24,666 bases of DNA from a virus. The notes below the pieces were generated by a model, which searched no databases, was not told the DNA's origin, and worked only from the letters and a program-made list of their open reading frames with translations. The stretch lies in IMG/VR virus record IMGVR_UViG_3300049491_000833, positions 1-24,666 of that record. One strand, given 5' to 3'. The position numbers and the translations under genes are program-made. This document shows positions 11,266-20,099 of this stretch, piece by piece (positions within the stretch are counted from its first letter, which is position 1; every line of letters begins with the position of its first letter).

Positions 11266-12113
11266 TTTTGGTCCGTCGCGTCGATGTGGATGTAGTTCCC
11301 ACGGGCGGTCCTTAACCACTTGTCGCCGGCACGGTTTGTGGTGACTCCGACGTACAGAATCTCGGAGCCTTGTTTCCGGTACCCGGCGAACTTGGATGTG
11401 AGGAGTGGCTTGGTTCGTGCCCACGTCCCTGGCCAGCGGGTGACCTTGGCGACCTTCACGGTCGGGTTCAAACCAGTGGCGACGTACCGGTCAGTGAGGG
11501 TTTGAATCTCTGCGAGGCGGGCGAAGCCTTTGTTGCCGGGGCAGTCTTTCGCGGACACACACCTGTGCCCATGCCAGCGCGCAGTCTTGGTGGCCAGCCC
11601 TGACCGGATTTGTGCAGCGGCCCAACGGGCGGCCTGGTCGACCTGGATATCGGTGACGGGGTCGTCAACCATTTGCGGCAAACAGAGTGCCCGGGCGGTG
11701 TAGTTCAGGTTCAACCCCGACTCCCCACCCCTGGGCAGCGCCCGGCCTTGTGAGGGGCACCCGGCCCGGACACAGGTCCGCAACGTTTTGTCGTTGTACG
11801 TGTGCGCACCCCTACGGGTGAGGGGTTGCCCTTCGTACAGGCGGCCGGTGTTGAACACCAAACCGTTGTAGGAGAATCCGGTGTTCGGGAACCGGGCCCA
11901 GCCGATGCGCTCAATCGCCCTAGCGACCTCGTCCTCAGTGCCGAGCAGATCGCCAGGATCGTTCACCACAGCGATGTGGAGGAAGAACGCCTCGGACGGT
12001 GCGTCGACCCGGCGGACATCGTTGTAGGCGTCCCTGGCGCCCCACTGTTCCCGTAGGCGCATCGTCAGCCCTTCCGAGGTGAGGGCTGCACGTTCCGTCG
12101 CAACAGTGCCCAT
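11262..12113 (-). CDS. lysA: Endolysin: N-acetylmuramoyl-L-alanine amidase, PGRP/Amidase_2 type (283 aa)
   Basis: The catalytic domain fits the zinc amidase family that cuts the bond between muramic acid and L-alanine in peptidoglycan: FFLHIAVVND (H46), then FSYNGLVFNTGRLYEG, RRGAHTYND (H104) and WHGHRCVSAKDCPG (H183, C191) with the usual final H-x7-C ligands. The C-terminus (about 215-283, ending in ILYVGVTTNRAGDKWLRTAR) looks like an SH3b-type wall-binding domain. ATG at 12113 has GGAAGG ten bases upstream; the frame is open further upstream. No signal peptide is seen, so export would need the holin. Confidence 0.88.
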   Translation of the reverse strand: MGTVATERAALTSEGLTMRLREQWGARDAYNDVRRVDAPSEAFFLHIAVVNDPGDLLGTEDEVARAIERIGWARFPNTGFSYNGLVFNTGRLYEGQPLTRRGAHTYNDKTLRTCVRAGCPSQGRALPRGGESGLNLNYTARALCLPQMVDDPVTDIQVDQAARWAAAQIRSGLATKTARWHGHRCVSAKDCPGNKGFARLAEIQTLTDRYVATGLNPTVKVAKVTRWPGTWARTKPLLTSKFAGYRKQGSEILYVGVTTNRAGDKWLRTARGNYIHIDATDQK

Positions 12114-12203
12114 CAGGGGGTTACCTTCCGTGTGCTGTGTTCCAGTAAACACTTCACACACAGACTACGGAGAGTTCTCAACCATCCAGTTGCAGGCGCG
12201 CCA

Positions 12204-15200
12204 CTAAGTCAACGTGAAAGGTGCAAGCCACAACCCGTACCACGGGGTGGAGCCGTCCTCCTCGTAATAGACAGGCGCCACCGCGAGGCCCCTGTCGGCC
12301 TCCGCAGCAACAGTCACATTGCGGGCGTCGACCTCGATGTCGTCCCCGTCGCCCTCGTTCCACGTCCCAGGCGCCGGAATCTCTGACACCGAAGATGTGG
12401 CAGACGTTGTGGTGGCGCAGGTGATGATCTCCAGGCCTGCCAAACCGCGGGGTGCGCTGGCTTCGACACGAACCCCGTAGGCGTTGATCAGGCCGGCGGA
12501 GGTTTGCTGGAATGTCCCCCCGCCGCCGCGGTAGTCGTGGTTGTTCGCATCAATGTAGGTCGTGCCACCGGACCCCACAGAACCATCGGTGAGGTCGGTG
12601 GCGTGGGTGGTGACGAGGAGTCCGCTGATCGATGCTTGCATGCCGTCCCCTGTGCCGCTCAGCCCAACCACGCCGGTGTCGTTAGCCAGGTCGACGAGTG
12701 TGCCGACGGTGAGGTTCGCGCCGTCGAAGGAGATGGGGAACAGGCGCCCCTGGGGGGTGTAGGACGACGGTGAGGATGATCCGAAGATTTCGGCCACATA
12801 TTCACCTGTCGCAGTTTTGACGAGGCTGAGGGGGATGTTGTCGGCGTAGCTCGGTGTCCCGCTGTGGGTCGGGCCGACGACATCAACGGAGTCGATGAGG
12901 GTCCCTGAGGTCCGATCAATGGCGTAGGCCTTGACCTTGACCTTGCGGTGCCCTGCCGTGTCGTTCGTGGTGCGCCACCCGGCGATGACGATCAGGTAGT
13001 CACCATCAATCACCGAGGTGGAGAGGAGGTTGGAGTTCGTGAACTGCGCGGCCTGCGTGAACTCCCACAACGACGTTTCGGCGCAGAACAAACCCCACCC
13101 GGCAGTTGGTGTGCCGGTCATGTCGAAGTGCTGCACCACCAAACCACGATCTGCGGTTGACGATCGGCGGGACGGCGAAGCGACGTACATGTTTCCGGCG
13201 AGGTCACCGACCACTGAGGAGGCTTGCCACGAGTTGATGGTGTCGGCCATGCCGTTGAACGTTTGCTCCGTGCCAATCGTTGGGGTGCCATCAATGGCGA
13301 CATCGACGGTGACGGCCCACCACGGCGTGTAGGACACACCTGGGGACACTGCACGGGGAACAACAACGCCGTACTTGCCGGTGTCGATCTGTCCGCACCA
13401 CACCACTGTGGGGTTCGGGACGGGCTGGTTCACGATCGACCCGGACGTTCTCAGTGGCGCGAACCAGTCGGCGCCCACAATTTCAACACCGGTGTCGACA
13501 TCTTCTGAGGTGTCTGGGGGGATGGGGAGACGCATCGTCACCATTTTCGTAGGGACCGGGGAGGTGGACAGCATGCGCCCGGTGATTCCGGGGGCGGTTT
13601 GGGACTGTGACTTGGCCATGCGTTGCCCGAACACGATCGGTGACTTGCGCATGACTTCTCCCCACACGGGGTGCCACACGACAGGTCCTTGGCCGTCCCA
13701 CGACCCACCCAATGCGAGTAGTCGTGTCGAGATTTGGGATCCGGGCGGGCCGACGAGGCACTTGTCTGAGACGACGAAATCGACGTATGGGGTGGCGAAT
13801 TGTTCGGCGAGGAATTCGCCTTGGAGTACTTCTTGGTGTCGGGCCAGTCCGTCCTCGAGCGAGGCCAGGACAAGGTTCCCGCCGTGGACGAGTGACGGGG
13901 CGGTGCCTAGTTCGACCATGGTCTCCCGGCGGCCCAGTTCGCCAGCGGCAACCGTCTCTGTCACGGTTGTCCAACCGCTGCGGGTGAACAGGTCGGCGAC
14001 ACATCCGAGGGCTGGGACGCCGCGGGCGACCAACGATGTGTGTTGTTTCACCCAGACGGGAGCGGTGCCGTCAGACAAGTTTTCCCCGCCGCGCCACACA
14101 GCCTGCAGGACTTTGTCGGGAGTGACTTTCACCGACAAACCAAAGTCGGACAGGGCGTCGGCGACGTTGAAGATGGTGGTGCCGTAGCGGTGGACCGTTT
14201 CTTGGGCGTCCGCCCAGGTGGTGCCCTCGGAGTCCACGCTGGCGGTGAAGTCGACACTCAGCTCGAGCAGGGTTGAGTCTTGGGATTCGTCTGAGGCTCT
14301 GGTTTGTGCCTCGGACAGCAGGGTGATGAGGATCGCCCCGGGGGTGGGGCCGGGTGCGCGGGCCCCGGCGCCTGCCAGGTGAAGTCGGCAGGATTGGGTG
14401 TTGGCGTCGGTGACCATCAGCCAGGACGAGTTGTTCCCGTCGTCGTTCAACGTGCAGACCGCCAAGATGACGGGGTCAACCACGTCACCCTCTCCACCGG
14501 TTTGACGATGAGTGACGGTGTCAATCCCGATGGCATAAGTTCCGGCGTTGTAGGTCCGCTCAGCGGTGTGGACGTTCCGTTTCCCGAACTCGACATCGGA
14601 GGTGGACAGGATCGCTTCCCCTGCGCACCACAACGTCGCGGACTCGTCGGAGGAGAACCAGAACCGGACGACGGTGTCATCAGCTGCGATGGTGATCCAG
14701 TCCCGGAACAGTTTCCGGTTCCCGAACCCTCCCTGCGGTGTCAACCACCTCGCACCAGCCGACGCTGCGGCTTTCGGGAACTTCGGGGTTTGGTAGGTCC
14801 GTTTCCCGTCCTCAGTCCAGTAATACCTAGCAGCCCTGGAGATGGGGACTGAGTTGTCCCAAATGGTGGGGTCGTCGTCCGGGTCATATGAGGAGGATGG
14901 CCACCCGAAGATCCGTTCTTGTCCGGCGTCTTGTGGCATGTCCGCCCCGGACGCTTCGGGGCGCACAGCGGCGTCACTCAGCCACACTTCGGTGACGTGT
15001 CTCGCCCCGGAGATGGTGATGTCCAGGGCGGCGGGGCCGTCCCTGTGAACCAGGGTTCTGGTTTGGTCGCCGCGCAGCGCGTACATCTCAATTTCGGTCA
15101 GTGCTTCCCCTTCAACGAGGGGTAAGGCAACGGTGACGCAGCAGTCGTCCAACAAATGGGGGTCGTCAACCAACTGTGGGAGCCATGTGGAGACGGTGAA

Positions 15201-15320
15201 CCCGATCCCACCTGTGCCGCCGGCCTCAAAGGACCATTGGAGGTTGGTGACGGGCAGGATCGCCAAACACTCATTCTTGAAGGTGTCCCACACCCGGACT
15301 TGGGCGAACCCGCAGATCAT
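12204..15320 (-). CDS. Large tail hub/minor tail protein with inserted PA14-like domain (1038 aa)
   Basis: The N-terminus (FAQVRVWDTFKNECLAILPV, with TNLQWSFEAGG) resembles the siphovirus Gp37/Tal-like hub that closes the tail tip. At about residues 160-310 there is an extra beta domain with RDWITIAADDTVVRFWFSSD and ESATLWCAGEAIL, the pattern of PA14-type carbohydrate-binding modules. The hub resumes at about 340-590 (VHRYGTTIFNVADALSDFG and following). The last 430 residues are a repetitive beta-rich region, perhaps a propeller or sandwiches. The ATG overlaps the stop of the distal tail gene (ATGA). It probably binds the host surface. The domain limits are estimates. Confidence 0.75.
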   Translation of the reverse strand: MICGFAQVRVWDTFKNECLAILPVTNLQWSFEAGGTGGIGFTVSTWLPQLVDDPHLLDDCCVTVALPLVEGEALTEIEMYALRGDQTRTLVHRDGPAALDITISGARHVTEVWLSDAAVRPEASGADMPQDAGQERIFGWPSSSYDPDDDPTIWDNSVPISRAARYYWTEDGKRTYQTPKFPKAAASAGARWLTPQGGFGNRKLFRDWITIAADDTVVRFWFSSDESATLWCAGEAILSTSDVEFGKRNVHTAERTYNAGTYAIGIDTVTHRQTGGEGDVVDPVILAVCTLNDDGNNSSWLMVTDANTQSCRLHLAGAGARAPGPTPGAILITLLSEAQTRASDESQDSTLLELSVDFTASVDSEGTTWADAQETVHRYGTTIFNVADALSDFGLSVKVTPDKVLQAVWRGGENLSDGTAPVWVKQHTSLVARGVPALGCVADLFTRSGWTTVTETVAAGELGRRETMVELGTAPSLVHGGNLVLASLEDGLARHQEVLQGEFLAEQFATPYVDFVVSDKCLVGPPGSQISTRLLALGGSWDGQGPVVWHPVWGEVMRKSPIVFGQRMAKSQSQTAPGITGRMLSTSPVPTKMVTMRLPIPPDTSEDVDTGVEIVGADWFAPLRTSGSIVNQPVPNPTVVWCGQIDTGKYGVVVPRAVSPGVSYTPWWAVTVDVAIDGTPTIGTEQTFNGMADTINSWQASSVVGDLAGNMYVASPSRRSSTADRGLVVQHFDMTGTPTAGWGLFCAETSLWEFTQAAQFTNSNLLSTSVIDGDYLIVIAGWRTTNDTAGHRKVKVKAYAIDRTSGTLIDSVDVVGPTHSGTPSYADNIPLSLVKTATGEYVAEIFGSSSPSSYTPQGRLFPISFDGANLTVGTLVDLANDTGVVGLSGTGDGMQASISGLLVTTHATDLTDGSVGSGGTTYIDANNHDYRGGGGTFQQTSAGLINAYGVRVEASAPRGLAGLEIITCATTTSATSSVSEIPAPGTWNEGDGDDIEVDARNVTVAAEADRGLAVAPVYYEEDGSTPWYGLWLAPFTLT

Positions 15321-16066
15321 GTGGCGTCCCAGTGCTCAACAACCACTGTCCCCGCAGCAGTCCAGGTGAACGTGTTGTTCCCCGGTACTAGGGCCATGAT
15401 GTGGCCGTCAACAAAGTTGGACCCCAGGATTCGCCCTAGGACGTTGGATCCGCCGTTGGTGGCGGTGCACCACTGTGCATCCACGGTGGCAACCCCAGTA
15501 GTAACCAGGGCGTGGCCTGTGGTGGTGTTCGTCAACGTTCCGGCACCGGGGAGGGTGATGGTGATCCTGTGGGTCCTACGACGGCCTGTGGAGGCCACTG
15601 TGGCGCCCGAGCTGGTGACGTTCGTCGACGTGGAAGAGACGGAATGCCACGCGGCGTCCAGGGTTGCGAACCGGAGCAGGACACGTCCGATCCTGTTCGA
15701 CCCGCCGACCATCGTCGGGTCCACACCCCCCACAAATTTGGCGCGTTTCGTCCACGTCTCCGTCGTCACATCAACGGTTTGTTGCTTCCGCAAATCCAGA
15801 GTCGCAAGGGGTTGGTCGACGAGTTGTTCCAAGGTGTGGAGGCGGTCCAAAAACTCGGCCCTCGTGTCGCCATGGATCAGCATCCCGATGTTCACCTGGC
15901 GGGGCCGCGGGACCAAATCGAACGCTGGTAGTGACTCACCTGGGAGGTCTGGTTGGTCGTCGGAGTACTCCACCCCGAACGCGCCCTCCCACAACGTCTC
16001 TACTGTCCCTATGGCCTCCAGTGGGGTGGCTCCGATGAGGATGGTGTCTGTGGTGTCCACTGGCAT
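15317..16066 (-). CDS. Distal tail (Dit-like) protein (249 aa)
   Basis: The product lies just after the tape measure (1-base gap) and overlaps the hub gene, which is where the distal tail protein is encoded in siphoviruses. It has the N-terminal ring part (ARPRQVNI-like VPRPRQVNIGMLIHGDTRAE, then LHTLEQLVDQPLATLDLRKQ) and a beta-rich galectin-like C-terminal half (HRITITLPGAGTLTNTTTGH, ending NTFTWTAAGTVVVEHWD). Dit proteins join tube to baseplate. The start is ATG at 16066. Confidence 0.75.
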   Translation of the reverse strand: MPVDTTDTILIGATPLEAIGTVETLWEGAFGVEYSDDQPDLPGESLPAFDLVPRPRQVNIGMLIHGDTRAEFLDRLHTLEQLVDQPLATLDLRKQQTVDVTTETWTKRAKFVGGVDPTMVGGSNRIGRVLLRFATLDAAWHSVSSTSTNVTSSGATVASTGRRRTHRITITLPGAGTLTNTTTGHALVTTGVATVDAQWCTATNGGSNVLGRILGSNFVDGHIMALVPGNNTFTWTAAGTVVVEHWDAT

Positions 16067-16067
16067 G

Positions 16068-18530
16068 TCAGGCCCCTAACCCTCGGTAGCGGGCCTCTTG
16101 TAGGCCAGTCACAACGTCCCTACGAACTTCTTTCGGGTAGCCGACCATGTTCACCACGGGCCCGCCTTGCGCCGATGGGCGGCCACTAAAGGAGGTTCGG
16201 TAGTCCTGCCCGCCGGCGGGGAGCCTGATGGTGGAATCGAGCGTCACTGGGCCGCCTTGGGCGAGGTGGAGCACTCCGCTTCGGGCACGCCTACGTAACT
16301 CGAGCATCGCGCCGTGCCCACCGACAGCCTGGGTCTCTTGCGCGGTCCACATGTGTTCCCCGTTGGACGCCAAGATCGGCACCGAATCGGAGGTGCCAGA
16401 GCCGGGGCCGAAGATTCCGCCGCCTTGAGCGCGTCGTCCGGGTTCGTTGTCCAGGACGTCCTGGGAGCGCAGGAGGCGGTGGAACTCGTTGACCTCGATC
16501 GTGACCCGCTTGCCCTTGATCGCGGCGATGGCGGCCATCAGTGCGTCAATGCGGGCGCGCGCTGTGGACGTGTCGACCTTCACATCCGTTTTCGCGGTCT
16601 TCGGGATGGCACGAATCTTGTCCGCCAAGTCCCGGGCTTCTGCTTTCGTGGCGCCCATCGCGATCGCGGAGTCGTACAGTTCATCAGCCATTTGGTCTGC
16701 AGCAACAGCGGCTTTCTCCTGCGCTATGACAGCGCCGTTCGTGGCGGTTTCGTCCTCGATCAGGGCCTCGATGCGTTTCTTCGCCGCCCCAATCTGACGG
16801 TTGATCGACTCCTGGTTCTCACGGCCAGCCTCAGTGGAAAGGTCCAAACCCTTGATGTACGTGTCGAGTTCGTCGTTCAGGCGTTCCAACTCTTCGCGGA
16901 CCCGCTTCTTCGCCTCAGGGGAATCAGCGCGGGCCAACTCTTTCTCAGCCGCCGTGATCTCCTTCGTCAGTTCCGCCCGTTTCTCGACCCGCTCCCCCAC
17001 ATCCGCCACGGACTGTGCGTACGCAATCTCCGCATCACTGAAAGCCAACGCGGCATCAATGGCGTCGTAGTAAGCATCGTTCAGTTCGTTGAGCATGTCC
17101 GCCTGCTCTTGCGTCGCGATCGTCGCTGCCCGTTGCTCCTCAGCTGTTTCAGCGACAGCACTCGACAGATCAGTGGAGGCATACCGCGCTTCGTAGGATG
17201 CCCGGGCGGAGTCGTCGATCGCCGCAGTCAAATCCTCCGTCGCTGATTCGCCACCTGGCCACCAGTCGGGCGGGTTCGTCGCAAGGTCAAAGAACGTTTT
17301 CGTCTGGTCGATGATGCTGGAGGTGAGTTTCGGGACGTTGTTCTTCTCGGCCTCCGCATTCATCTCGTTCAGGCCGGATGTGATGGCCGTCAACACTTGC
17401 ACGAGGCTCCGCAAAGGCCCGTCCGCCGATTCCCCGGTGCCAATCGCCAGGACTTCGAGGGCGCCGACGAGTTCCTCGATGTCACCCTTGAGGTTGTCCA
17501 TCTTGATCGCCGCGGTTTCGGCTGCGAATCCGGCGTCGTCGACCTTGCTGGTCCAGTCGGCGATGCCTTTCGCGCCTTGGGCATAGAGGACGTTGGCGGC
17601 CCGGATCGCATCGGAACCGAAAATGGTGGCGAGAGCGGCGTCGCGTTCGGCCTGTTCCTTACCGGCCAGGGCTGACTGCAACTGGCCGGCGAGGGCGATG
17701 GTGCCAACAAAGTTGCCGCCAGCGTCATACGCCTCGATGCCGAGGCGTTTCATTTCGTCCGCTGCCTCGCCCGACGGGTTGGCCAGGCGTAAAAGCATGG
17801 TCCGGAACGAGGTCCCGGCATCGGACCCGATGAGACCGGCGCTAGCGAAAGCGGCAAGTGTCCCGGTCGTCTCTTCAACGGACAGACCCATCTGACCCGC
17901 GACTAGACCGGTCTGATTCAACGCCTGCCCCATGTCCGCAACCGAGCCCTGAGCCTTACCGGCAGCTGCTGCGAGGAGGTCGGCGATATGCGGGATGTCT
18001 TTACCTTCGAGCCCGAACTGCGACATCGTCGACGCGGCGATCTCAGCTGATGCGGCGACATCGTCCATGCCTGCGGCCGACAGCGCCAGTGCGCCGTCCA
18101 AACCTCCGGCGAGGATGTCCGTCGTCGACACCCCAGCCTTGGCTAAGGCGTCAATGCCGCCGGCGGCCTCGGACGCTGAATATTTGGTGGTCGACCCCGC
18201 TTCCAACGCTGCAGCGGTGAGGGCGTCCATGTTCTCGGTTGTTTCATGGGTGGATGCGGCGACTGCGTCCATAGCGACGTCAAATTCGGTGAACTTCGCG
18301 ACCGCGAACACAGCACCCAGACCCAACGCGGTCATCGGTGTGGCGGTGGCGTTCAAACGGCCTGGGATGATGCCGATGTCGTCGGCGAGGTCACGGAAGC
18401 CTTGTTGTGATTTGCGTGTTTGCCCTGTGGCTTTCTGCCCGAAACCGTCAACAGTCCTACCGGCTTGGGCGAATACCGCATCAAACCGTGGGTCTTTGAT
18501 GGCACCCAAACGGACTTCGACGGTGCTCAT
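16068..18530 (-). CDS. Tail tape measure protein (820 aa)
   Basis: The core at about residues 85-340 is that of TP901-type tape measure proteins: TKYSASEAAGGIDALAKAGV, AASTMSQFGLEGKDIPHIAD and GSDAGTSFRTMLLRL. A long charged coiled-coil part with ERVEKRAELTKEITAAEKEL follows, then a Gly-rich region (AQGGGIFGPGSGTSDSVPIL). The protein sets tail length; at roughly 1.5 angstrom per residue, the tail would be about 120 nm. ATG at 18530 overlaps the stop of the chaperone extension (ATGA). No peptidase motif was recognised. Confidence 0.92.
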   Translation of the reverse strand: MSTVEVRLGAIKDPRFDAVFAQAGRTVDGFGQKATGQTRKSQQGFRDLADDIGIIPGRLNATATPMTALGLGAVFAVAKFTEFDVAMDAVAASTHETTENMDALTAAALEAGSTTKYSASEAAGGIDALAKAGVSTTDILAGGLDGALALSAAGMDDVAASAEIAASTMSQFGLEGKDIPHIADLLAAAAGKAQGSVADMGQALNQTGLVAGQMGLSVEETTGTLAAFASAGLIGSDAGTSFRTMLLRLANPSGEAADEMKRLGIEAYDAGGNFVGTIALAGQLQSALAGKEQAERDAALATIFGSDAIRAANVLYAQGAKGIADWTSKVDDAGFAAETAAIKMDNLKGDIEELVGALEVLAIGTGESADGPLRSLVQVLTAITSGLNEMNAEAEKNNVPKLTSSIIDQTKTFFDLATNPPDWWPGGESATEDLTAAIDDSARASYEARYASTDLSSAVAETAEEQRAATIATQEQADMLNELNDAYYDAIDAALAFSDAEIAYAQSVADVGERVEKRAELTKEITAAEKELARADSPEAKKRVREELERLNDELDTYIKGLDLSTEAGRENQESINRQIGAAKKRIEALIEDETATNGAVIAQEKAAVAADQMADELYDSAIAMGATKAEARDLADKIRAIPKTAKTDVKVDTSTARARIDALMAAIAAIKGKRVTIEVNEFHRLLRSQDVLDNEPGRRAQGGGIFGPGSGTSDSVPILASNGEHMWTAQETQAVGGHGAMLELRRRARSGVLHLAQGGPVTLDSTIRLPAGGQDYRTSFSGRPSAQGGPVVNMVGYPKEVRRDVVTGLQEARYRGLGA

Positions 18531-19248
18531 GTGCCGATCCTTTCGAGGACGACGGACACACCATGCCCGTTGGCATCTGTGGGGATGGTGGCCCGGATTT
18601 GTTCGACCTGCTCACACACCGAACACCTCTTCAACGTGGGGCTGTATTGGTGTTGTTCGGTGTGGTGCACGCCGCACCCAGCACACAAACCTTTCTGCCA
18701 GGCGAGGTAGGCCACGATCTCGTCTTGGTCCTGCTCGGGCCATCCCCGGAACTGTGAGGGGGCGAGACCCGTCGCGGCACAGTGGGACATGATCAGCCAC
18801 CACTCCGGGTCGGCCAACCTTTTCCCAGGTCCACCTGCCGGCGGGTGACGTTCAACTGCTCCGCAGTGGTGACCAGCAGGTTGTATTCGGCCAACTCCCA
18901 CTCTTTGCAGATCTCGTCCAACAGTTCGTCGGTCGGTTCGGGGCTGGTCATTGACGCTGCCAGGAGTGCCCTTGGGAACGTGTCAGGGTTCCACCGGTAC
19001 TTGGTGTTGTCTAACGGCGGGTTGTCGTCGACGAGATCGGTGTAGTCCTGGCGGGGCAGCGCGGTGAACTCGAACATCACGGATGCTTGTTCGGCGGACT
19101 CCCGGGCCGCCTCCAGCACAGGTCTGATCCGTTCGACGTCCGCTTTAGATTGGGCTTTCAGCATCGCCTGCTGCGCGTCGTACAGTGCCTGGACTGGTTC
19201 GTCGTCCAGCCACACCCGGACGGTCGCTTTCCGCTTCTGTCTCAACAC
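18527..19248 (-). CDS. Tail assembly chaperone G-T fusion made by -1 frameshift (240 aa)
   Basis: The upstream frame ends at 18793, but at 18826-18820 it contains the slippery heptamer G-GGA-AAA in the right phase. A -1 slip continues in the second frame from 18820 to the stop at 18527. The extension (97 residues) reads RLADPEWWLIMSHCAATGLA, then LCAGCGVHHTEQ and LKRCSVCEQVEQ: two Cys-x2-Cys pairs like a zinc ribbon. Such extended chaperones bind the tape measure during tail assembly. No separate start is needed for the second frame, which begins usefully only at the shift. Confidence 0.8.
18793..19248 (-). CDS. Tail assembly chaperone, short form (151 aa)
   Basis: The unshifted product begins MLRQKRKATVRVWLDDEPVQ and is mostly helical (LYDAQQAMLKAQSKADVERI), with a middle segment rich in Pro and acidic residues. 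It lies between the tail tube and tape measure genes, the fixed place of the chaperone pair. GTG at 19248 is chosen for the GGGAGG five to six bases upstream; the frame stays open to 19398 but that part crosses a hairpin. It coats the tape measure and recruits tube subunits. Confidence 0.8.
   Translation of the reverse strand: MLRQKRKATVRVWLDDEPVQALYDAQQAMLKAQSKADVERIRPVLEAARESAEQASVMFEFTALPRQDYTDLVDDNPPLDNTKYRWNPDTFPRALLAASMTSPEPTDELLDEICKEWELAEYNLLVTTAEQLNVTRRQVDLGKGWPTRSGG
18820..18826 (-). other. Ribosomal -1 frameshift site GGGAAAA
   Basis: The heptamer is in the correct phase (G GGA AAA) with respect to the short chaperone frame, nine codons before its stop. The -1 frame it leads into is open for 97 codons. 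The same kind of site is used by lambda G/GT. Confidence 0.85.
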
Positions 19249-19295
19249 TTCGGCCTCCCAAGGACAACTGCCGAACCAACCCGGAAGGTTTATAG

Positions 19296-19311
19296 CCCCA
19301 GGCCCCTGGGG
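19296..19311 (-). terminator. GC hairpin between tail tube and chaperone genes
   Basis: CCCCAGG-CC-CCTGGGG on the plus strand gives a seven-base-pair stem, or six with a tetraloop. No T-tract follows. It could partly stop transcription after the abundantly needed tail tube, so that less chaperone is made, or protect the tube message. Confidence 0.5.
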
Positions 19312-19363
19312 GAACACCTGCCGTGAAGGTTCAGCCCTGGTGAGTGGGGCCAAACACTTGTTG

Positions 19364-19852
19364 TTATGCGGATACGACGGCTTCCTTGTCAGGGTCACCG
19401 GTGATCGCGAACTGCACGACGTAGCGACTCGCTTCGGCGTCCAAGGACCATGTGCGGTTCCGGGCGCCGATCTTCACTGGCCAAATCTCCACAATGTCGG
19501 AGGCGACGAGGGTTTGCTTGTTCGGGTGGAACACGATGTACCCGGACGCCCCTTCGACCATGACGTCGGAAATGTCGTTCCGATCGACTGAGTCCTGGTC
19601 GGAGCCGGTGCCGTCGTCCTCGATGAACGTGATGGTGGCGTCCCCGAAAGTCTCAGGGCCGTCCAGTTGGAGTTCGCGGCGGTACTTCAACACCGGGGTG
19701 TTGATGCGGTTCAGTTGGGTGTCGAACCCCGTCACCCCAGCGAACGCGGTGTGGAGTTCCTGCCCGGCGGTGATCTCGGCGATGTTCAACGGCAAGGCGA
19801 TGGTGGGGATCCACCATGCCCCTGCCTGTCCGCGTCGGAAGAACAGGGACAT
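19364..19852 (-). CDS. Tail tube (major tail) protein (162 aa)
   Basis: The product starts MSLFFRRGQAGAWWIPTIAL and has the short beta-rich composition of siphovirus tail tube proteins (INTPVLKYRRELQLDGPETF, then TITFIEDDGTGSDQDSVD and GYIVFHPNKQTL). It lies two genes downstream of the tail terminator and just before the chaperones, as in this phage class. AAGGAG lies six bases before the ATG at 19852, which overlaps the stop of the small gene before it (TAATG). Confidence 0.8.
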   Translation of the reverse strand: MSLFFRRGQAGAWWIPTIALPLNIAEITAGQELHTAFAGVTGFDTQLNRINTPVLKYRRELQLDGPETFGDATITFIEDDGTGSDQDSVDRNDISDVMVEGASGYIVFHPNKQTLVASDIVEIWPVKIGARNRTWSLDAEASRYVVQFAITGDPDKEAVVSA

Positions 19853-20010
19853 TAGGACTCCTTGGAGGGCTTGGCGGCGGACTTGGCGGGTTCGTCGGAG
19901 ACGACCTGCCAGCCCTTCTTCGACCACACACGGTCAAAGGCGCGTTGTGTGGTGTTCGCCGGTGCGGCCGGCGGCAACTTCGGGTGTGTGATGCGAATCA
20001 GATCGGCCAC
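19852..20010 (-). CDS. Small protein before the tail tube (52 aa)
   Basis: The product starts MADLIRITHPKLPPAAPANT and contains FDRVWSKKGWQVVSDEP, with a Lys/Ser/Ala-rich tail. Short proteins with a similar 'VW..KGW..V' core often lie before the tail tube gene in actinophages. AGGGAG lies eight bases before the GTG at 20010, which settles the start although the frame extends to 20100. The role is unknown, perhaps a tail assembly factor. It overlaps the tube gene as TAATG. Confidence 0.6.
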   Translation of the reverse strand: MADLIRITHPKLPPAAPANTTQRAFDRVWSKKGWQVVSDEPAKSAAKPSKES

Positions 20011-20099
20011 CGGTATCGCTCCCTGAATATTTGGGCTATCTACAGGTGAACGGTAGTTCCGATGGTTGTGCTGTGTTTGGCGGCACGCCGAACAGGCCA

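Noticed and set aside
12114-12203. Further gene between the endolysin and tail hub genes
   Set aside because: The gap is about 90 bases and holds only the endolysin ribosome site; no lysin B or other frame is supported here.
13375-14187. Rightward open frame of 270 codons
   Set aside because: Antisense to the tail hub protein; Ser/Thr/Pro/Arg-rich with no domain signal or ribosome site.
15156-16079. Rightward open frame of 307 codons
   Set aside because: Antisense to the distal tail gene and the start of the hub gene, which fit together with ATGA overlap and expected gene order.
16314-17246. Rightward open frame of 310 codons
   Set aside because: Antisense to the tape measure coiled-coil region; a compositional shadow.
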